From Hyphomicrobium_A sp035517115 (lineage in GTDB: Bacteria > Pseudomonadota > Alphaproteobacteria > Rhizobiales > Hyphomicrobiaceae), in NCBI GenBank assembly GCA_035517115.1, contig DATIZL010000052.1:1-31155 (forward strand): DNA of 31,155 nucleotides, given 5' to 3'. Both the position numbers and the translations under genes were made by a program. Numbering within the stretch: position 1 is the stretch's first letter; each line of letters begins with the position of its first letter. Under the pieces are notes generated by a model, which saw nothing but the letters and a program-made list of their open reading frames with translations, had not been told where the DNA came from and ran no database searches. Of this stretch, positions 7,250 to 15,396 are shown piece by piece.

Positions 7250-8403
7250 CCGCCGTATCGGAAAGGTCCGCTTCCCCGCGCGCGCCGGCACATACGGTGC
7301 CGGTGCAGCTTGGCAGCCGCAGCTACGATGTCATCATCGGTGCCGGCCTGCTGGCGAAAGCGGGTGAGCTCATCGCCGCGCGCCTCGGCACACCCAAATG
7401 CGGGATCGTGACGGACGAGAACGTCGCGCACTTTCATCTTCCCGCGCTCGAGGCTTCGCTGAAGCGCGAGAAGCTGCACGCCGGATCCATCGTCTTGAAG
7501 CCCGGCGAGGCGACGAAGAGCTTCCGCGTGCTCGAGCCGCTCGCCGAGCGCCTGCTCGAGATGGGGCTCGAGCGCGGCGATCTCGTCATCGCCTTCGGGG
7601 GCGGCGTCATCGGCGATCTCGCCGGTTTTGCCGCGGCGATCCTGCGGCGCGGCGTGCGCTTCGTGCAGATCCCGACCACGCTCTTGGCGCAGGTCGATTC
7701 CTCCGTCGGCGGCAAGACCGGCATCGATACCCCGCAGGGCAAGAATCTCATCGGGGCCTTCCATCAGCCGAGCCTCGTCATCGCCGATGCGGGCACGCTG
7801 CGCACGCTGCCGCCGCGTGAAATGCGGGCCGGCTACGCCGAGGTCGCCAAGTACGGCCTGCTCGGCGATGCGGCGTTCTTTTCGTGGCTCGAGCAGAATT
7901 GGAAGTCCGTGTTCGCTTTCGAGGAGGCCGCGCTGACGCGCGCGATCGAGACGAGCGTCAGGGCCAAGGCCGGCATCGTCGGGCGCGACGAGACCGAGCA
8001 GGGCGAGCGCGCGCTCTTGAACCTCGGACACACCTTCGGGCATGCGCTGGAGGCGTGGTGCGGCTACTCCGATCGCCTTCTGCACGGGGAGGCCATCTCC
8101 ATCGGCATGGCGATCGCGTTCCGCTTCTCGGAGGCGCTCGGACATTGCGCCGCCGGCACCGCCAAACGGGTCGCCGCGCACCTCACTGCCGTCGGCCTGC
8201 CGTCGCGCATCGCCGACATCCCCGGTGCAAAGCCCGGCGTCGACGCGCTCATGCGGCTGATGGCGCAGGACAAGAAGGTGCGCCGCGGCAAGCTCACGTT
8301 CATCCTCGCGCGCGGCATCGGCGAGGCCTTCATCACCAACGACGTGCCGGAGGCGAGCGTGCGCGAGTTCCTCGAGGGCGAGGTCGCGGGTGCCAACCGC
8401 TAA
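7246..8403 (+). CDS. aroB: 3-dehydroquinate synthase
   Basis: A 385-residue cytoplasmic enzyme that converts DAHP to 3-dehydroquinate with NAD+ and a divalent metal. Seen in order: the N-terminal Rossmann part (YDVIIGAGLL); the glycine-rich GGGVIGDLAGFAAAILRRG; the hallmark PTTLLAQVDSSVGGKTGID; NLIGAFHQP; the metal-ligand regions AGYAEVAKYG and NLGHTFGHALE; and HGEAISIGM. The start is the ATG overlapping the aroK stop (ATGA, 7246-7249). The frame stays open further upstream inside aroK, but that part is shadow sequence. Length and motifs are complete, so the enzyme should be functional. Confidence 0.97.
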   Translation: MTAVSERSASPRAPAHTVPVQLGSRSYDVIIGAGLLAKAGELIAARLGTPKCGIVTDENVAHFHLPALEASLKREKLHAGSIVLKPGEATKSFRVLEPLAERLLEMGLERGDLVIAFGGGVIGDLAGFAAAILRRGVRFVQIPTTLLAQVDSSVGGKTGIDTPQGKNLIGAFHQPSLVIADAGTLRTLPPREMRAGYAEVAKYGLLGDAAFFSWLEQNWKSVFAFEEAALTRAIETSVRAKAGIVGRDETEQGERALLNLGHTFGHALEAWCGYSDRLLHGEAISIGMAIAFRFSEALGHCAAGTAKRVAAHLTAVGLPSRIADIPGAKPGVDALMRLMAQDKKVRRGKLTFILARGIGEAFITNDVPEASVREFLEGEVAGANR

Positions 8404-8512
8404 CCTGCCGCTCTCCTATGTGTGCTAGGCTGCCCGCCTTTGCCGGCGCCTAGGCCCAAAATGCAACGGCAACCGCCAGCCAATCGGAACCCCTGCTAGC
8501 CCCCAAGCCCCC

Positions 8513-9829
8513 ATGCCTATCGCGATCACCGCCATCGTCATCGCCATCATCGTGCTCGTCGCACTGTCCGCTTTCTTCAACCTGGGCGAGACCGCGCTCA
8601 CGGCGGCGTCGCGGGCGCGCATGCACGCGCTCGAGCAGGACGGCAATGCGCGGGCGACGCTCGTCAACAAGCTCTTGCGGTCGCCCGAGAAGATGATCGG
8701 CACGATCCTCATCGGCAATACGCTCGTCGACGTGCTCGCCTCTGCGCTCGCCTCCGGGCTCGCCGTCGTGCTCGTGGGCGAGGTCGGCGTCGTCTACGCA
8801 ACCGTCATCGTCACGTTCCTGATCGTCGTCTTCGCTGCTGTGCTGCCCAAGACCTACGCGCTCGCCTATTCGGACCGCGTCGCGCTCTTCGTCGCTCCGC
8901 TTATGCGGGCCGTGATCGTCATCCTCAATCCGATCACCGTGGCGATCGAGTTCATCGTCCGCCAGCTCCTGAAGCTCACCCCGGGCAAGGCCGACGACGA
9001 GGCCAACATCCTCGCGGCGCACGAGGAGATCCGCGGCACCATCGAGCTGCAGAAGAAGGAGGGTGCGGTCGCTCGCCTCGACGCCGACATGCTGGGCGGC
9101 GTCCTCGACCTGCGCGATCTGCAGGTGGCCGACATCATGGTTCACCGCACGAAGATGGAGACGATCGACGCCGACGAGCCGCCGCAAAAGATCGTCGACG
9201 ACCTCCTGCGCACTCAATATACGCGCGTCCCCATCTGGAAGGACGAGCCCGAGAACATCGTCGGCGTGCTGCACACGAAGGATCTCTTTTCCGCGTTGGG
9301 GCGCGCCGGCTGGGACGTCTCCAAGCTCGACATCATGAGCTTTGCGGTGGAGCCCTGGTTCGTGCCCGACACGACGCCGCTGAAAGCGCAGCTCAACCAG
9401 TTCTTGAGGCGCAAGGCGCAGATGGCTCTCGTCGTCGATGAATACGGCGAGGTGCAGGGGCTGATCACGCTGGAAGATATTCTGGAAGAGATCGTCGGTC
9501 AGATCGCGGACGAGCACGACACGCACGAGGCCGCGATTCGCCCGCAGCCCGACGGCACCGTCAACGTCGATGGCACTGTTGCGATTCGCGATCTCAATCG
9601 CCAGATGAATTGGACTCTTCCCGACGAGGAGGCGACCACGATTGCGGGTCTCGTCATCCATGAGGCGCAAACGATTCCCGAGCCCGGGCAGGTTTTCACG
9701 TTCTACGGATATCGGTTCGAAATCCTGCGCAAGACGCGGAACAAGATCGCGGCCCTGCGCATTAGTCCCGCGGCCGGAGCCGGGCCCCGAGTCAAACGGG
9801 AAAGCGGCGCAGAGTCACGGAAGTCTTAA
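8513..9829 (+). CDS. CorC/HlyC-type CBS-domain membrane protein (CNNM-like transporter family)
   Basis: A 438-residue protein. The DUF21/CNNM membrane domain (~1-150) begins with a hydrophobic helix and has the family motif FFNLGETALTAASRARMHALEQDG. It continues with NTLVDVLASALASG, a third helix and VLPKTYAL. A CBS pair follows (~195-325, starting VADIMVHRTKMETID and including VVDEYGEVQGLITLEDILEEIVG). The last ~90 residues form the CorC_HlyC domain (DGTVNVDGTVAIRDLNRQMNW). The family is linked to Mg2+/Co2+ efflux or homeostasis; the 'hemolysin' label is historical. It starts 109 bp after aroB, on the same strand, with no good ribosome-binding site; read-through from aroKB is possible. The substrate is unknown. 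Confidence 0.92.
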   Translation: MPIAITAIVIAIIVLVALSAFFNLGETALTAASRARMHALEQDGNARATLVNKLLRSPEKMIGTILIGNTLVDVLASALASGLAVVLVGEVGVVYATVIVTFLIVVFAAVLPKTYALAYSDRVALFVAPLMRAVIVILNPITVAIEFIVRQLLKLTPGKADDEANILAAHEEIRGTIELQKKEGAVARLDADMLGGVLDLRDLQVADIMVHRTKMETIDADEPPQKIVDDLLRTQYTRVPIWKDEPENIVGVLHTKDLFSALGRAGWDVSKLDIMSFAVEPWFVPDTTPLKAQLNQFLRRKAQMALVVDEYGEVQGLITLEDILEEIVGQIADEHDTHEAAIRPQPDGTVNVDGTVAIRDLNRQMNWTLPDEEATTIAGLVIHEAQTIPEPGQVFTFYGYRFEILRKTRNKIAALRISPAAGAGPRVKRESGAESRKS

Positions 9830-9872
9830 GTCTTTCGTTCGCTTTACCGTTTTTTGGAATCCGGCCGGCATT

Positions 9873-9903
9873 GTTCAGCTTAGGTTCAGGCGCATGCCCT
9901 GAA
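9873..9903 (+). promoter_or_regulatory. Direct repeat plus inverted repeat upstream of the small secreted protein gene
   Basis: GTTCAG at 9873-9878 recurs at 9884-9889, one helical turn (11 bp) apart, as in OmpR/PhoB-family operators. The second copy also starts an inverted repeat TTCAGG (9885-9890) / CCTGAA (9898-9903) with a 7-base spacer. The elements end 93 bp before the start of the 70-aa secreted protein. Use as an operator is inference. Confidence 0.35.
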
Positions 9904-9996
9904 TCTGGTCGAGGCTCACGCCGGGAGGATGCAGATGTGTGCGGTGTCCTCTCGCGTTCGCGACAGGTAGCGCACCGAAAAATGGAAGGAACCGCA

Positions 9997-10209
9997 ATGA
10001 CCAAGTTGATCCCCCTGACCGTCGCTGCAGGCGCGCTCGCCTGCATCGTCGCCGCCGGCAGCGCGCAGGCTGCGCCTGCTTCGGGCGTCACCCTCGGCAA
10101 GCTCGCCAACGTGGCCCCCGCCTCGGCTACGGTTCAGCAGGCCCATTACTGGCGCCATCGCTACTGGCGCTGGCATCACCGCCGCCATTGGCACCGCTGG
10201 TGGTGGTAA
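9997..10209 (+). CDS. Small secreted protein with His/Trp/Arg-rich C-terminus
   Basis: A 70-residue product. The N-terminal ~26 residues form a signal peptide (MTKLIPLTVAAGALACIVAA, then a cleavage-type GSAQA-A). A short neutral stretch follows, then a tail of ~25 residues made almost only of Trp, His, Arg and Tyr (HYWRHRYWRWHH, RRHWHRWWW to the end). AAGGA six bases upstream marks the ATG at 9997; a longer in-frame opening upstream lacks signal features. The His-rich tail could bind metal ions, or the cationic aromatic tail could bind membranes or polyanions. Neither is shown by the sequence. Similar short His/Trp-rich secreted proteins are scattered in Hyphomicrobiales without assigned function. 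The gene stands alone between an operator-like repeat and a strong terminator, so it is an independent transcription unit. Confidence 0.8.
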   Translation: MTKLIPLTVAAGALACIVAAGSAQAAPASGVTLGKLANVAPASATVQQAHYWRHRYWRWHHRRHWHRWWW

Positions 10210-10246
10210 GCACCACTCGACGCGGCTAGGAGCCGTCGTCAGTCAC

Positions 10247-10282
10247 GCCCCCGCACCATTTTGCGGGGGCGAGATTTTTTTC
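10247..10282 (+). terminator. Rho-independent terminator of the small secreted protein gene
   Basis: A perfect 9-bp stem, GCCCCCGCA (10247-10255) with TGCGGGGGC (10262-10270), has a 6-base loop and is followed four bases later by a run of eight Ts (10275-10282). It is oriented for plus-strand transcription and lies 38 bp after the stop codon. Confidence 0.9.
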
Positions 10283-10311
10283 GGCACCGCTCTTCCCGAG
10301 TGTATGGCGCC

Positions 10312-10587
10312 TCAGCCAAGCGGCTCGTTGGGCGCGCAGGCCTTGATTGCGAGCGCGTGCACCCCACCTTTAAGCTCACTGGCGAGCGCCTCGTTGACCA
10401 TCCGGTGGCGCTCGACTCGCGTCTTCCCCGCGAACGCTCCCGAGACGATCAGCACGCGGAAGTGGCTCTCACCGGTTCCCGGCGACGAGCCGTGACCGGC
10501 ATGCAGGTGCGACTCATTGACCACATCGAGGCGGGTGGGGCGTAGAGCGACCGTGAGTTTTTCACGCATCCGGGTCTCGAGGCCCAT
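10312..10587 (-). CDS. bolA: BolA family protein
   Basis: A 91-residue single-domain BolA protein with a class-II-KH-like fold. Diagnostic segments are MREKLTVALRPTRLDVVNES, the HAGH motif followed by ESHFRVLIVS, and KTRVERHRMVNEALASEL. BolA proteins partner monothiol glutaredoxins in Fe-S cluster trafficking and can bind DNA; the HAGH histidine region is used for cluster or Grx contact. It is transcribed away from the J-domain gene with 92 bp between starts. This divergent pair in front of cobS-cobT is a familiar Hyphomicrobiales arrangement. The length is typical. It has no long leader, and its stop lies 30 bp beyond the T-run of the opposing terminator. Confidence 0.94.
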   Translation of the reverse strand: MGLETRMREKLTVALRPTRLDVVNESHLHAGHGSSPGTGESHFRVLIVSGAFAGKTRVERHRMVNEALASELKGGVHALAIKACAPNEPLG

Positions 10588-10679
10588 GAGGGGATCGCCT
10601 CCGGTTGAAAAAAAATTTGCTCCGTGCTCGCACGCCTTCGCTGCTTGTGCGGCGGCTGAGCTGAGATCATACTTCTAAG

Positions 10680-11315
10680 ATGAAGCTCGACTCCAAATAT
10701 TTCGACAGCATCCGCGTCGCACCCAAGCGCGAGCGGGCGGGAGAGGTGCGCGAGGAGCGGCCCTGCTGCCAATGGAAGGGATGCCGGTCGCCCGGGCTCT
10801 ACCGGGCCCCCCGCGGGCGCGGCCGCGACGGGCAGTACTACCTCTTCTGCCTCGATCACGTGCGCCGCTACAATGCCTCCTACAACTACTTCGAGGGCAT
10901 GAACGACCGCGAGATCGAGGATTTCCAAAAGGAGGCCGTGACGGGACACCGGCCCACGTGGAACGTGGGGCTCAATCTGTCGAATAAGTCACGGCAGGCG
11001 GGCGATGCAAACGGGGGCGCCTACCGGCCCTCCGGCTGGCGCGCGCACGACCCGCACGGCTTCTTCGCCTGGCGCGCCCGTGCCGCGCGCGAGGCCCCCT
11101 TCGAGGAGCGCCGCAGCCTGAAGCCGCTCGAGCGCAAGAGCCTGCAGACGCTCAACCTGCCCGACGGCGCCACACGCATCGAGATCAAGGCGCGCTTTAA
11201 GGAGCTCGTTAAGATTCATCATCCTGATACCAACGGCGGAGACGCGCGCTTCGCTGACAAGTTGCGTGAGATTATCCAAGCCTATAACTATCTGAGGCAG
11301 GCGGGATTGGCGTGA
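10680..11315 (+). CDS. J-domain protein with N-terminal Cys/His cluster
   Basis: A 211-residue protein with the J-domain at its C-terminus, the reverse of DnaJ. Residues ~150-211 contain ARFKELVKIHHPDTNGGDARFADKLREIIQAYNYL with an intact HPD tripeptide, so it should stimulate an Hsp70 (DnaK) ATPase. The N-terminal ~100 residues hold C29, C30, C35, C57 and H60 (CCQWKGC ... FCLDH), a spacing compatible with a small zinc site, followed by NASYNYFEGM. No Gly/Phe or DnaJ zinc-finger region is present. It lies 56 bp upstream of cobS, on the same strand. The conserved adjacency suggests, without proving, a chaperone role for the cobaltochelatase AAA+ complex or for the Fe-S functions of BolA. The start codon has no strong ribosome-binding site. 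Confidence 0.88.
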   Translation: MKLDSKYFDSIRVAPKRERAGEVREERPCCQWKGCRSPGLYRAPRGRGRDGQYYLFCLDHVRRYNASYNYFEGMNDREIEDFQKEAVTGHRPTWNVGLNLSNKSRQAGDANGGAYRPSGWRAHDPHGFFAWRARAAREAPFEERRSLKPLERKSLQTLNLPDGATRIEIKARFKELVKIHHPDTNGGDARFADKLREIIQAYNYLRQAGLA

Positions 11316-11371
11316 CCTTAGAGCGTAGCTCCCGCAATTCCTGAAACCTAATCTCCTCGAAGGCCTCGAAG

Positions 11372-12376
11372 ATGCGAGCGCAATCACCGTCGGCTGGCGA
11401 AGCCAAGCTGCCCGGCTTACCGGACTTGAAGGTGTCGGTGCGGCAGGTCTTCGGCATCGATACCGATCTTGAGGTGCCGGCCTACTCCAAGGCCGACGAG
11501 CACGTGCCCGATGTTGATCCCGATTATCTCTTCAACAGGGACGTGACGCTCGCGATCCTTGCCGGCTTCAAGCACAACCGCCGCGTGATGATCCAGGGCT
11601 ACCATGGCACCGGAAAGTCGACGCACATCGAGCAGACGGCGGCACGCCTCAACTGGCCCTGCATCCGCATCAATCTCGACAGCCACGTTTCCCGCATCGA
11701 CCTCGTCGGCAAGGACGCCATCGTCCTGAAGGACGGCGTGCAGGTGACGGAGTTCCGCGAGGGCATCCTGCCCTATGCGCTGCAGACCAACACCGCGCTC
11801 GTGTTCGACGAGTACGACGCCGGCCGCCCCGACGTGATGTTCGTGATCCAGCGCGTGCTGGAGGTGTCGGGCAAGCTCACGCTGCTCGACCAGTCGAAGG
11901 TGATCCGGCCGCACCCGGCGTTCCGCCTGTTCGCGACGACGAATACCATCGGTCTCGGTGACACATCCGGCCTCTATCACGGCACGCAGCAGATCAACCA
12001 GGGCCAGATGGACCGCTGGTCGATCGTGGCGACGCTCAACTATCTGCCGCACGACGACGAGGCGCGCATCGTGCTCTCCAAGGTGAAGTCGTTCGCGAAG
12101 ACCGAAGCCAAGCGCAAGCTCGTATCGAACATGGTGCGCGTCGCCGATCTGACGCGCAACGCCTTCATCAACGGGGATCTCTCGACCGTGATGAGCCCGC
12201 GCACGGTGATGATGTGGGCGGAGAACGCCGAGATCTTCAACGACATCGGCTTTGCCTTCCGCCTGACCTTCCTCAACAAGTGCGACGAGCTCGAGCGGCC
12301 CATGGTGGCCGAGTTCTATCAGCGGTGCTTCGGCGAGGAGCTGCCCGAGAGCGCGGCCAACGTCGCGCTGAGCTAG
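11372..12376 (+). CDS. cobS: Cobaltochelatase subunit CobS (AAA+ ATPase)
   Basis: A 334-residue AAA+ protein. Walker A is GYHGTGKST (~76-84), Walker B is LVFDEYD (~144-150), sensor 1 lies around LFATTNT, and the segment SGLYHGTQQINQGQMDRW is characteristic of CobS. With CobT it forms the chaperone-like ring that uses ATP to drive CobN-catalysed insertion of Co2+ into hydrogenobyrinic acid a,c-diamide, in the aerobic (late cobalt insertion) cobalamin pathway. The start ATG is preceded by GAAGG at a normal distance. cobT follows after 6 bp. CobN and the rest of the pathway are not in this window. Full length; all motifs intact. Confidence 0.97.
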   Translation: MRAQSPSAGEAKLPGLPDLKVSVRQVFGIDTDLEVPAYSKADEHVPDVDPDYLFNRDVTLAILAGFKHNRRVMIQGYHGTGKSTHIEQTAARLNWPCIRINLDSHVSRIDLVGKDAIVLKDGVQVTEFREGILPYALQTNTALVFDEYDAGRPDVMFVIQRVLEVSGKLTLLDQSKVIRPHPAFRLFATTNTIGLGDTSGLYHGTQQINQGQMDRWSIVATLNYLPHDDEARIVLSKVKSFAKTEAKRKLVSNMVRVADLTRNAFINGDLSTVMSPRTVMMWAENAEIFNDIGFAFRLTFLNKCDELERPMVAEFYQRCFGEELPESAANVALS

Positions 12377-12382
12377 TGCCCC

Positions 12383-14266
12383 ATGACGACGGGCCCCAAA
12401 CGCAAGGAAGCGCCCACCGAGCCCTTGAAGCGCGCGATCGGGCTCACGGTGCGCGCCATAGCCGGCCAGCACGACCTCGACGTCGGTTTTGCGCCCGGCC
12501 CCCCGGAGCTCGCCGCAAAGCATTTGACCCTGCCCGAGCCCTCGCGCGTGCCGTCGCTGCGCGAGATCGCCGTCATCCGCGGCTGGGCCGACAGCTTCGC
12601 GCTGACCGCCGGCTGCCATGACATAAAGCTGCACAACCGGCTGGCGCCCGCGTCGGGGCCCGCACGCCAAGTGTTCGAGGCGGCCGAGCGCGCGCGCGTC
12701 GAGGCGCTGGGCGCGAACCGCATGCCCGGCATGGCGCGCAATCTCACCGCGCGCATCGAGGACCATTATGCCGACCGCCGCTTTGCCACTGTCGCCCGCA
12801 AGGAGGACGCCCCGCTCGAGGACGCGCTCGCGCTCTTGATCCGCGAGCGCTTGACCGGCCTGCCGCCGCCCGAGACGGCAAAGGCGCTGGTTAACCTGTG
12901 GCGCCCTTCGATCGAACAGCGCGGCGCCAAGGTGCTGCGGCGGCTCGAGAGCCTTGCTGAGGATCAGGAGAGCTTCGGGCGCCTGGTGCGCGACCTTCTG
13001 CGTGCCCTCGAGCTCGCGGAGGAAAGCGCGGACGCTGAGAACGAGGAGGGCGGGGAGCACGACGAGAACGAGCCCGAGGGGGCCGAAAGCGAAGGTGACA
13101 GCGCGCAGGAGGGTGAGGAGGGCCGCGACCAGCCGCGCGAGGAAGGTCTCTCCGAGGGCGAGGCGAGCGAGGCGCACGAAGCCTCCGAGGCCACGGCGAC
13201 GGACGAGTTCGAGAGCCAGTTCGACGATCTCGAGCAGATCGAGACGCCCGAGCCGTGGCGCCCCAACGTCTCGGTCCTCGATAACCCCGAGGCCTTCGGC
13301 TACAAGGTCTTCACGCGCGAGTTCGACGAGGAGATCGCCGCCGAGCAGCTCTCATCGCCCGAGGAGCTCGAGCGCCTGCGCGCCTATCTCGACCGCGAGC
13401 TGAGAACCCTGTCGAGCGCGGTTGCCCGCCTTGCCAACCGGCTGCAGCGGCGTCTGCTCGCGCAGCAGAACCGCGCCTGGGAGTTCGACCTCGAGGAAGG
13501 GATGCTGGATGCCTCGCGGCTGCCGCGCGTCATCATCGATCCCATGCATCCCCTATCCTTCAAGCGCGAGCGCGACACCGAGTTCCGCGATACCGTCGTC
13601 ACGCTGGTGCTCGACAACTCCGGCTCCATGCGCGGGCGCCCGATCATGGTTGCAGCCTGCTGCGCCGACATCCTCGCGCGTACGCTCGAGCGCTGCGGCG
13701 TCAAGGTCGAGATCCTCGGCTTCACCACCCGCGCCTGGAAGGGCGGCCAGTCGCGCGAGCAGTGGCTCGCCTCCGGTAAGCCGCAGGGGCCGGGACGCCT
13801 CAACGACCTGCGCCACATCATCTACAAGACGGCGGACGCACCCTGGCGGCGCGCCAAGCGCTCGCTCGCGCTGATGATGCGCGAGGGGCTCTTGAAGGAG
13901 AACATCGACGGCGAGGCGCTCTCGTGGGCGCACCGGCGCCTGCTCGCGCGGCCGGAACAGCGCCGCATTCTCATGATGATCTCCGATGGAGCGCCGGTCG
14001 ACGACTCCACCCTTTCGGTGAACTCCGGCAACTACCTGGAACAGCATTTGCGCCAAGTGATCGAGGAGATCGAGACGCGCTCGACGATCGAGCTAATCGC
14101 CATCGGCATCGGTCACGACGTGACGCGCTACTATCGCCGCGCGGTCACCATCACCGATCCGAGCGAGCTTGCCGGCGCCATGACCGACAAGCTGGTCGAG
14201 CTGTTCGAGGAGCAGGGCCAGCGCACGGCCGGCCCTCGGCGGCGCCCGCGCGGACGGCTGCATTGA
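12383..14266 (+). CDS. cobT: Cobaltochelatase subunit CobT (VWA domain)
   Basis: A 627-residue protein, the usual CobT size. The N-terminal helical region (~1-200) is followed by a strongly acidic Glu/Asp/Ser-rich linker (~205-290). The C-terminal von Willebrand A domain carries the MIDAS motif LVLDNSGSMRGRPI at ~410-420, and further MIDAS positions lie around ISDGAPVDDS and IGIGHDV. CobT pairs with CobS to form the ATP-powered activator of CobN; the MIDAS likely contacts the substrate-binding subunit. It begins 6 bp after cobS (co-transcribed). The last ~15 residues are Arg/Pro-rich. There is no sign of damage. Confidence 0.96.
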   Translation: MTTGPKRKEAPTEPLKRAIGLTVRAIAGQHDLDVGFAPGPPELAAKHLTLPEPSRVPSLREIAVIRGWADSFALTAGCHDIKLHNRLAPASGPARQVFEAAERARVEALGANRMPGMARNLTARIEDHYADRRFATVARKEDAPLEDALALLIRERLTGLPPPETAKALVNLWRPSIEQRGAKVLRRLESLAEDQESFGRLVRDLLRALELAEESADAENEEGGEHDENEPEGAESEGDSAQEGEEGRDQPREEGLSEGEASEAHEASEATATDEFESQFDDLEQIETPEPWRPNVSVLDNPEAFGYKVFTREFDEEIAAEQLSSPEELERLRAYLDRELRTLSSAVARLANRLQRRLLAQQNRAWEFDLEEGMLDASRLPRVIIDPMHPLSFKRERDTEFRDTVVTLVLDNSGSMRGRPIMVAACCADILARTLERCGVKVEILGFTTRAWKGGQSREQWLASGKPQGPGRLNDLRHIIYKTADAPWRRAKRSLALMMREGLLKENIDGEALSWAHRRLLARPEQRRILMMISDGAPVDDSTLSVNSGNYLEQHLRQVIEEIETRSTIELIAIGIGHDVTRYYRRAVTITDPSELAGAMTDKLVELFEEQGQRTAGPRRRPRGRLH

Positions 14267-14288
14267 TGCATGCGGTGAGGAGTGCGTC

Positions 14289-15380
14289 TTGAAGGCCGTC
14301 GCGGCGTTGATTATCGGCCTCGTCGCGCTCGGATGTTCCCCTGCGCTCTCCGAGGACAACGCCGCGGGCACCGACCAGGCGTTCAACACCATCACGGTCG
14401 AAGCCCACCCGCTCGCAGCGTTCGACAAGATCGAACCCGGCAAGACGCGTTTCGGCAAGCTCAAGTGGCGCGGCGGTCTCGTGCTCACGTCGCCCTCGCG
14501 CCATTTCGGCGGCTGGTCGGGGCTGGTGGTCGATGCCGAAGGCCGTAGCTTTCTCTTGATATCCGATGCGGGAAGCTGGATGAGCGGCGAGATCGACTAC
14601 GCCGGCGATCGCCCCGTGGCCCTCAAAGACGTGCACCTAGGTGCGATCCGCGCCAAGTCCGGCGAGGCGCTGACACGCAAGCGCAACAGCGATGCCGAAG
14701 GGCTCACACTCGTCAGCGGCACGCCAGACAAGGGCAAAGTGCTCATCTCCTTCGAGCGCAAGCACCGCATCGGACGTTATGAGATCGGCAAGGACGGACT
14801 GTCACCCGCGCTGGGCTACGTCGAGCTCCCGCCGGGCGCCAAGAGGATGAAGGCCAACCGTGGTCTCGAGGCCATCGCGGTGCTGCGCGCCGGGCCCAAC
14901 CAGGGCTCGCTTGTCGCCTTCGCCGAGAGCCTTCCCGATCGCGCGGGAGATCACACGGGCTGGCTATGGATCAAGGGCAAGCCGGTCGAGATACACCTGA
15001 CCAATCCCGGCGACTATGACGTCACCGATGCGGCCGGGCTCCCCGACGGCGGCCTGCTCGTGCTCGAGCGCCGCTTTCGCTGGAGCGAAGGGGTCAAATC
15101 GCGGCTGCGGCTCGTCCGCCGCGACGAGCTCAAGCCGGGCGAGCGCATCGAGGGTGAAGTACTCTTGGACGCCACCATGGCCCAGGAGATCGACAACATG
15201 GAGGGGCTAGCGGTCCACGCCGGCGCGGCTGGCGAGGTCATCGTCACCATGATCTCGGACGATAATTTCAACCACCTGCTGCAGCGGACGCTGCTCTTGC
15301 AGTTCGCCATCGAAGGCAGCGATCTTGCGCGCGCGGAGCCGGACCGCCGCGCGGGCGAACATGTCATTGAGAAGAAGTAG
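14289..15380 (+). CDS. Exported phytase-like / esterase-like beta-propeller protein
   Basis: A 363-residue protein. The N-terminal ~22 residues are a signal peptide (AVAALIIGLVALGCSPALS). A Cys in this stretch resembles a lipobox, but the preceding residues are not canonical. The rest matches the 'esterase-like activity of phytase' domain by pattern: GGLVLTSPSRHFGGWSGLVVD, LLISDAGSW, the RNSDAEGLTLV motif, NRGLEAIAVL, YDVTDAAGLPDGGLLVLERRF and IDNMEGLAVH. These repeats suggest a calcium-dependent propeller acting in the periplasm; the true substrate is unknown. The start is TTG at 14289 with GAGGAG six bases upstream, 22 bp after cobT. It converges on rpmB with only 16 bp between stops. Its position behind cobT is conserved in related bacteria, but no cobalamin role is evident. 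Confidence 0.85.
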   Translation: MKAVAALIIGLVALGCSPALSEDNAAGTDQAFNTITVEAHPLAAFDKIEPGKTRFGKLKWRGGLVLTSPSRHFGGWSGLVVDAEGRSFLLISDAGSWMSGEIDYAGDRPVALKDVHLGAIRAKSGEALTRKRNSDAEGLTLVSGTPDKGKVLISFERKHRIGRYEIGKDGLSPALGYVELPPGAKRMKANRGLEAIAVLRAGPNQGSLVAFAESLPDRAGDHTGWLWIKGKPVEIHLTNPGDYDVTDAAGLPDGGLLVLERRFRWSEGVKSRLRLVRRDELKPGERIEGEVLLDATMAQEIDNMEGLAVHAGAAGEVIVTMISDDNFNHLLQRTLLLQFAIEGSDLARAEPDRRAGEHVIEKK

Positions 15381-15396
15381 GTCAGGGCCCTGGGAG

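Noticed and set aside
11417..13177. A 586-residue minus-strand frame across cobS/cobT
   Set aside because: Antisense shadow in GC-rich sequence; the plus strand has the Walker and MIDAS motifs.
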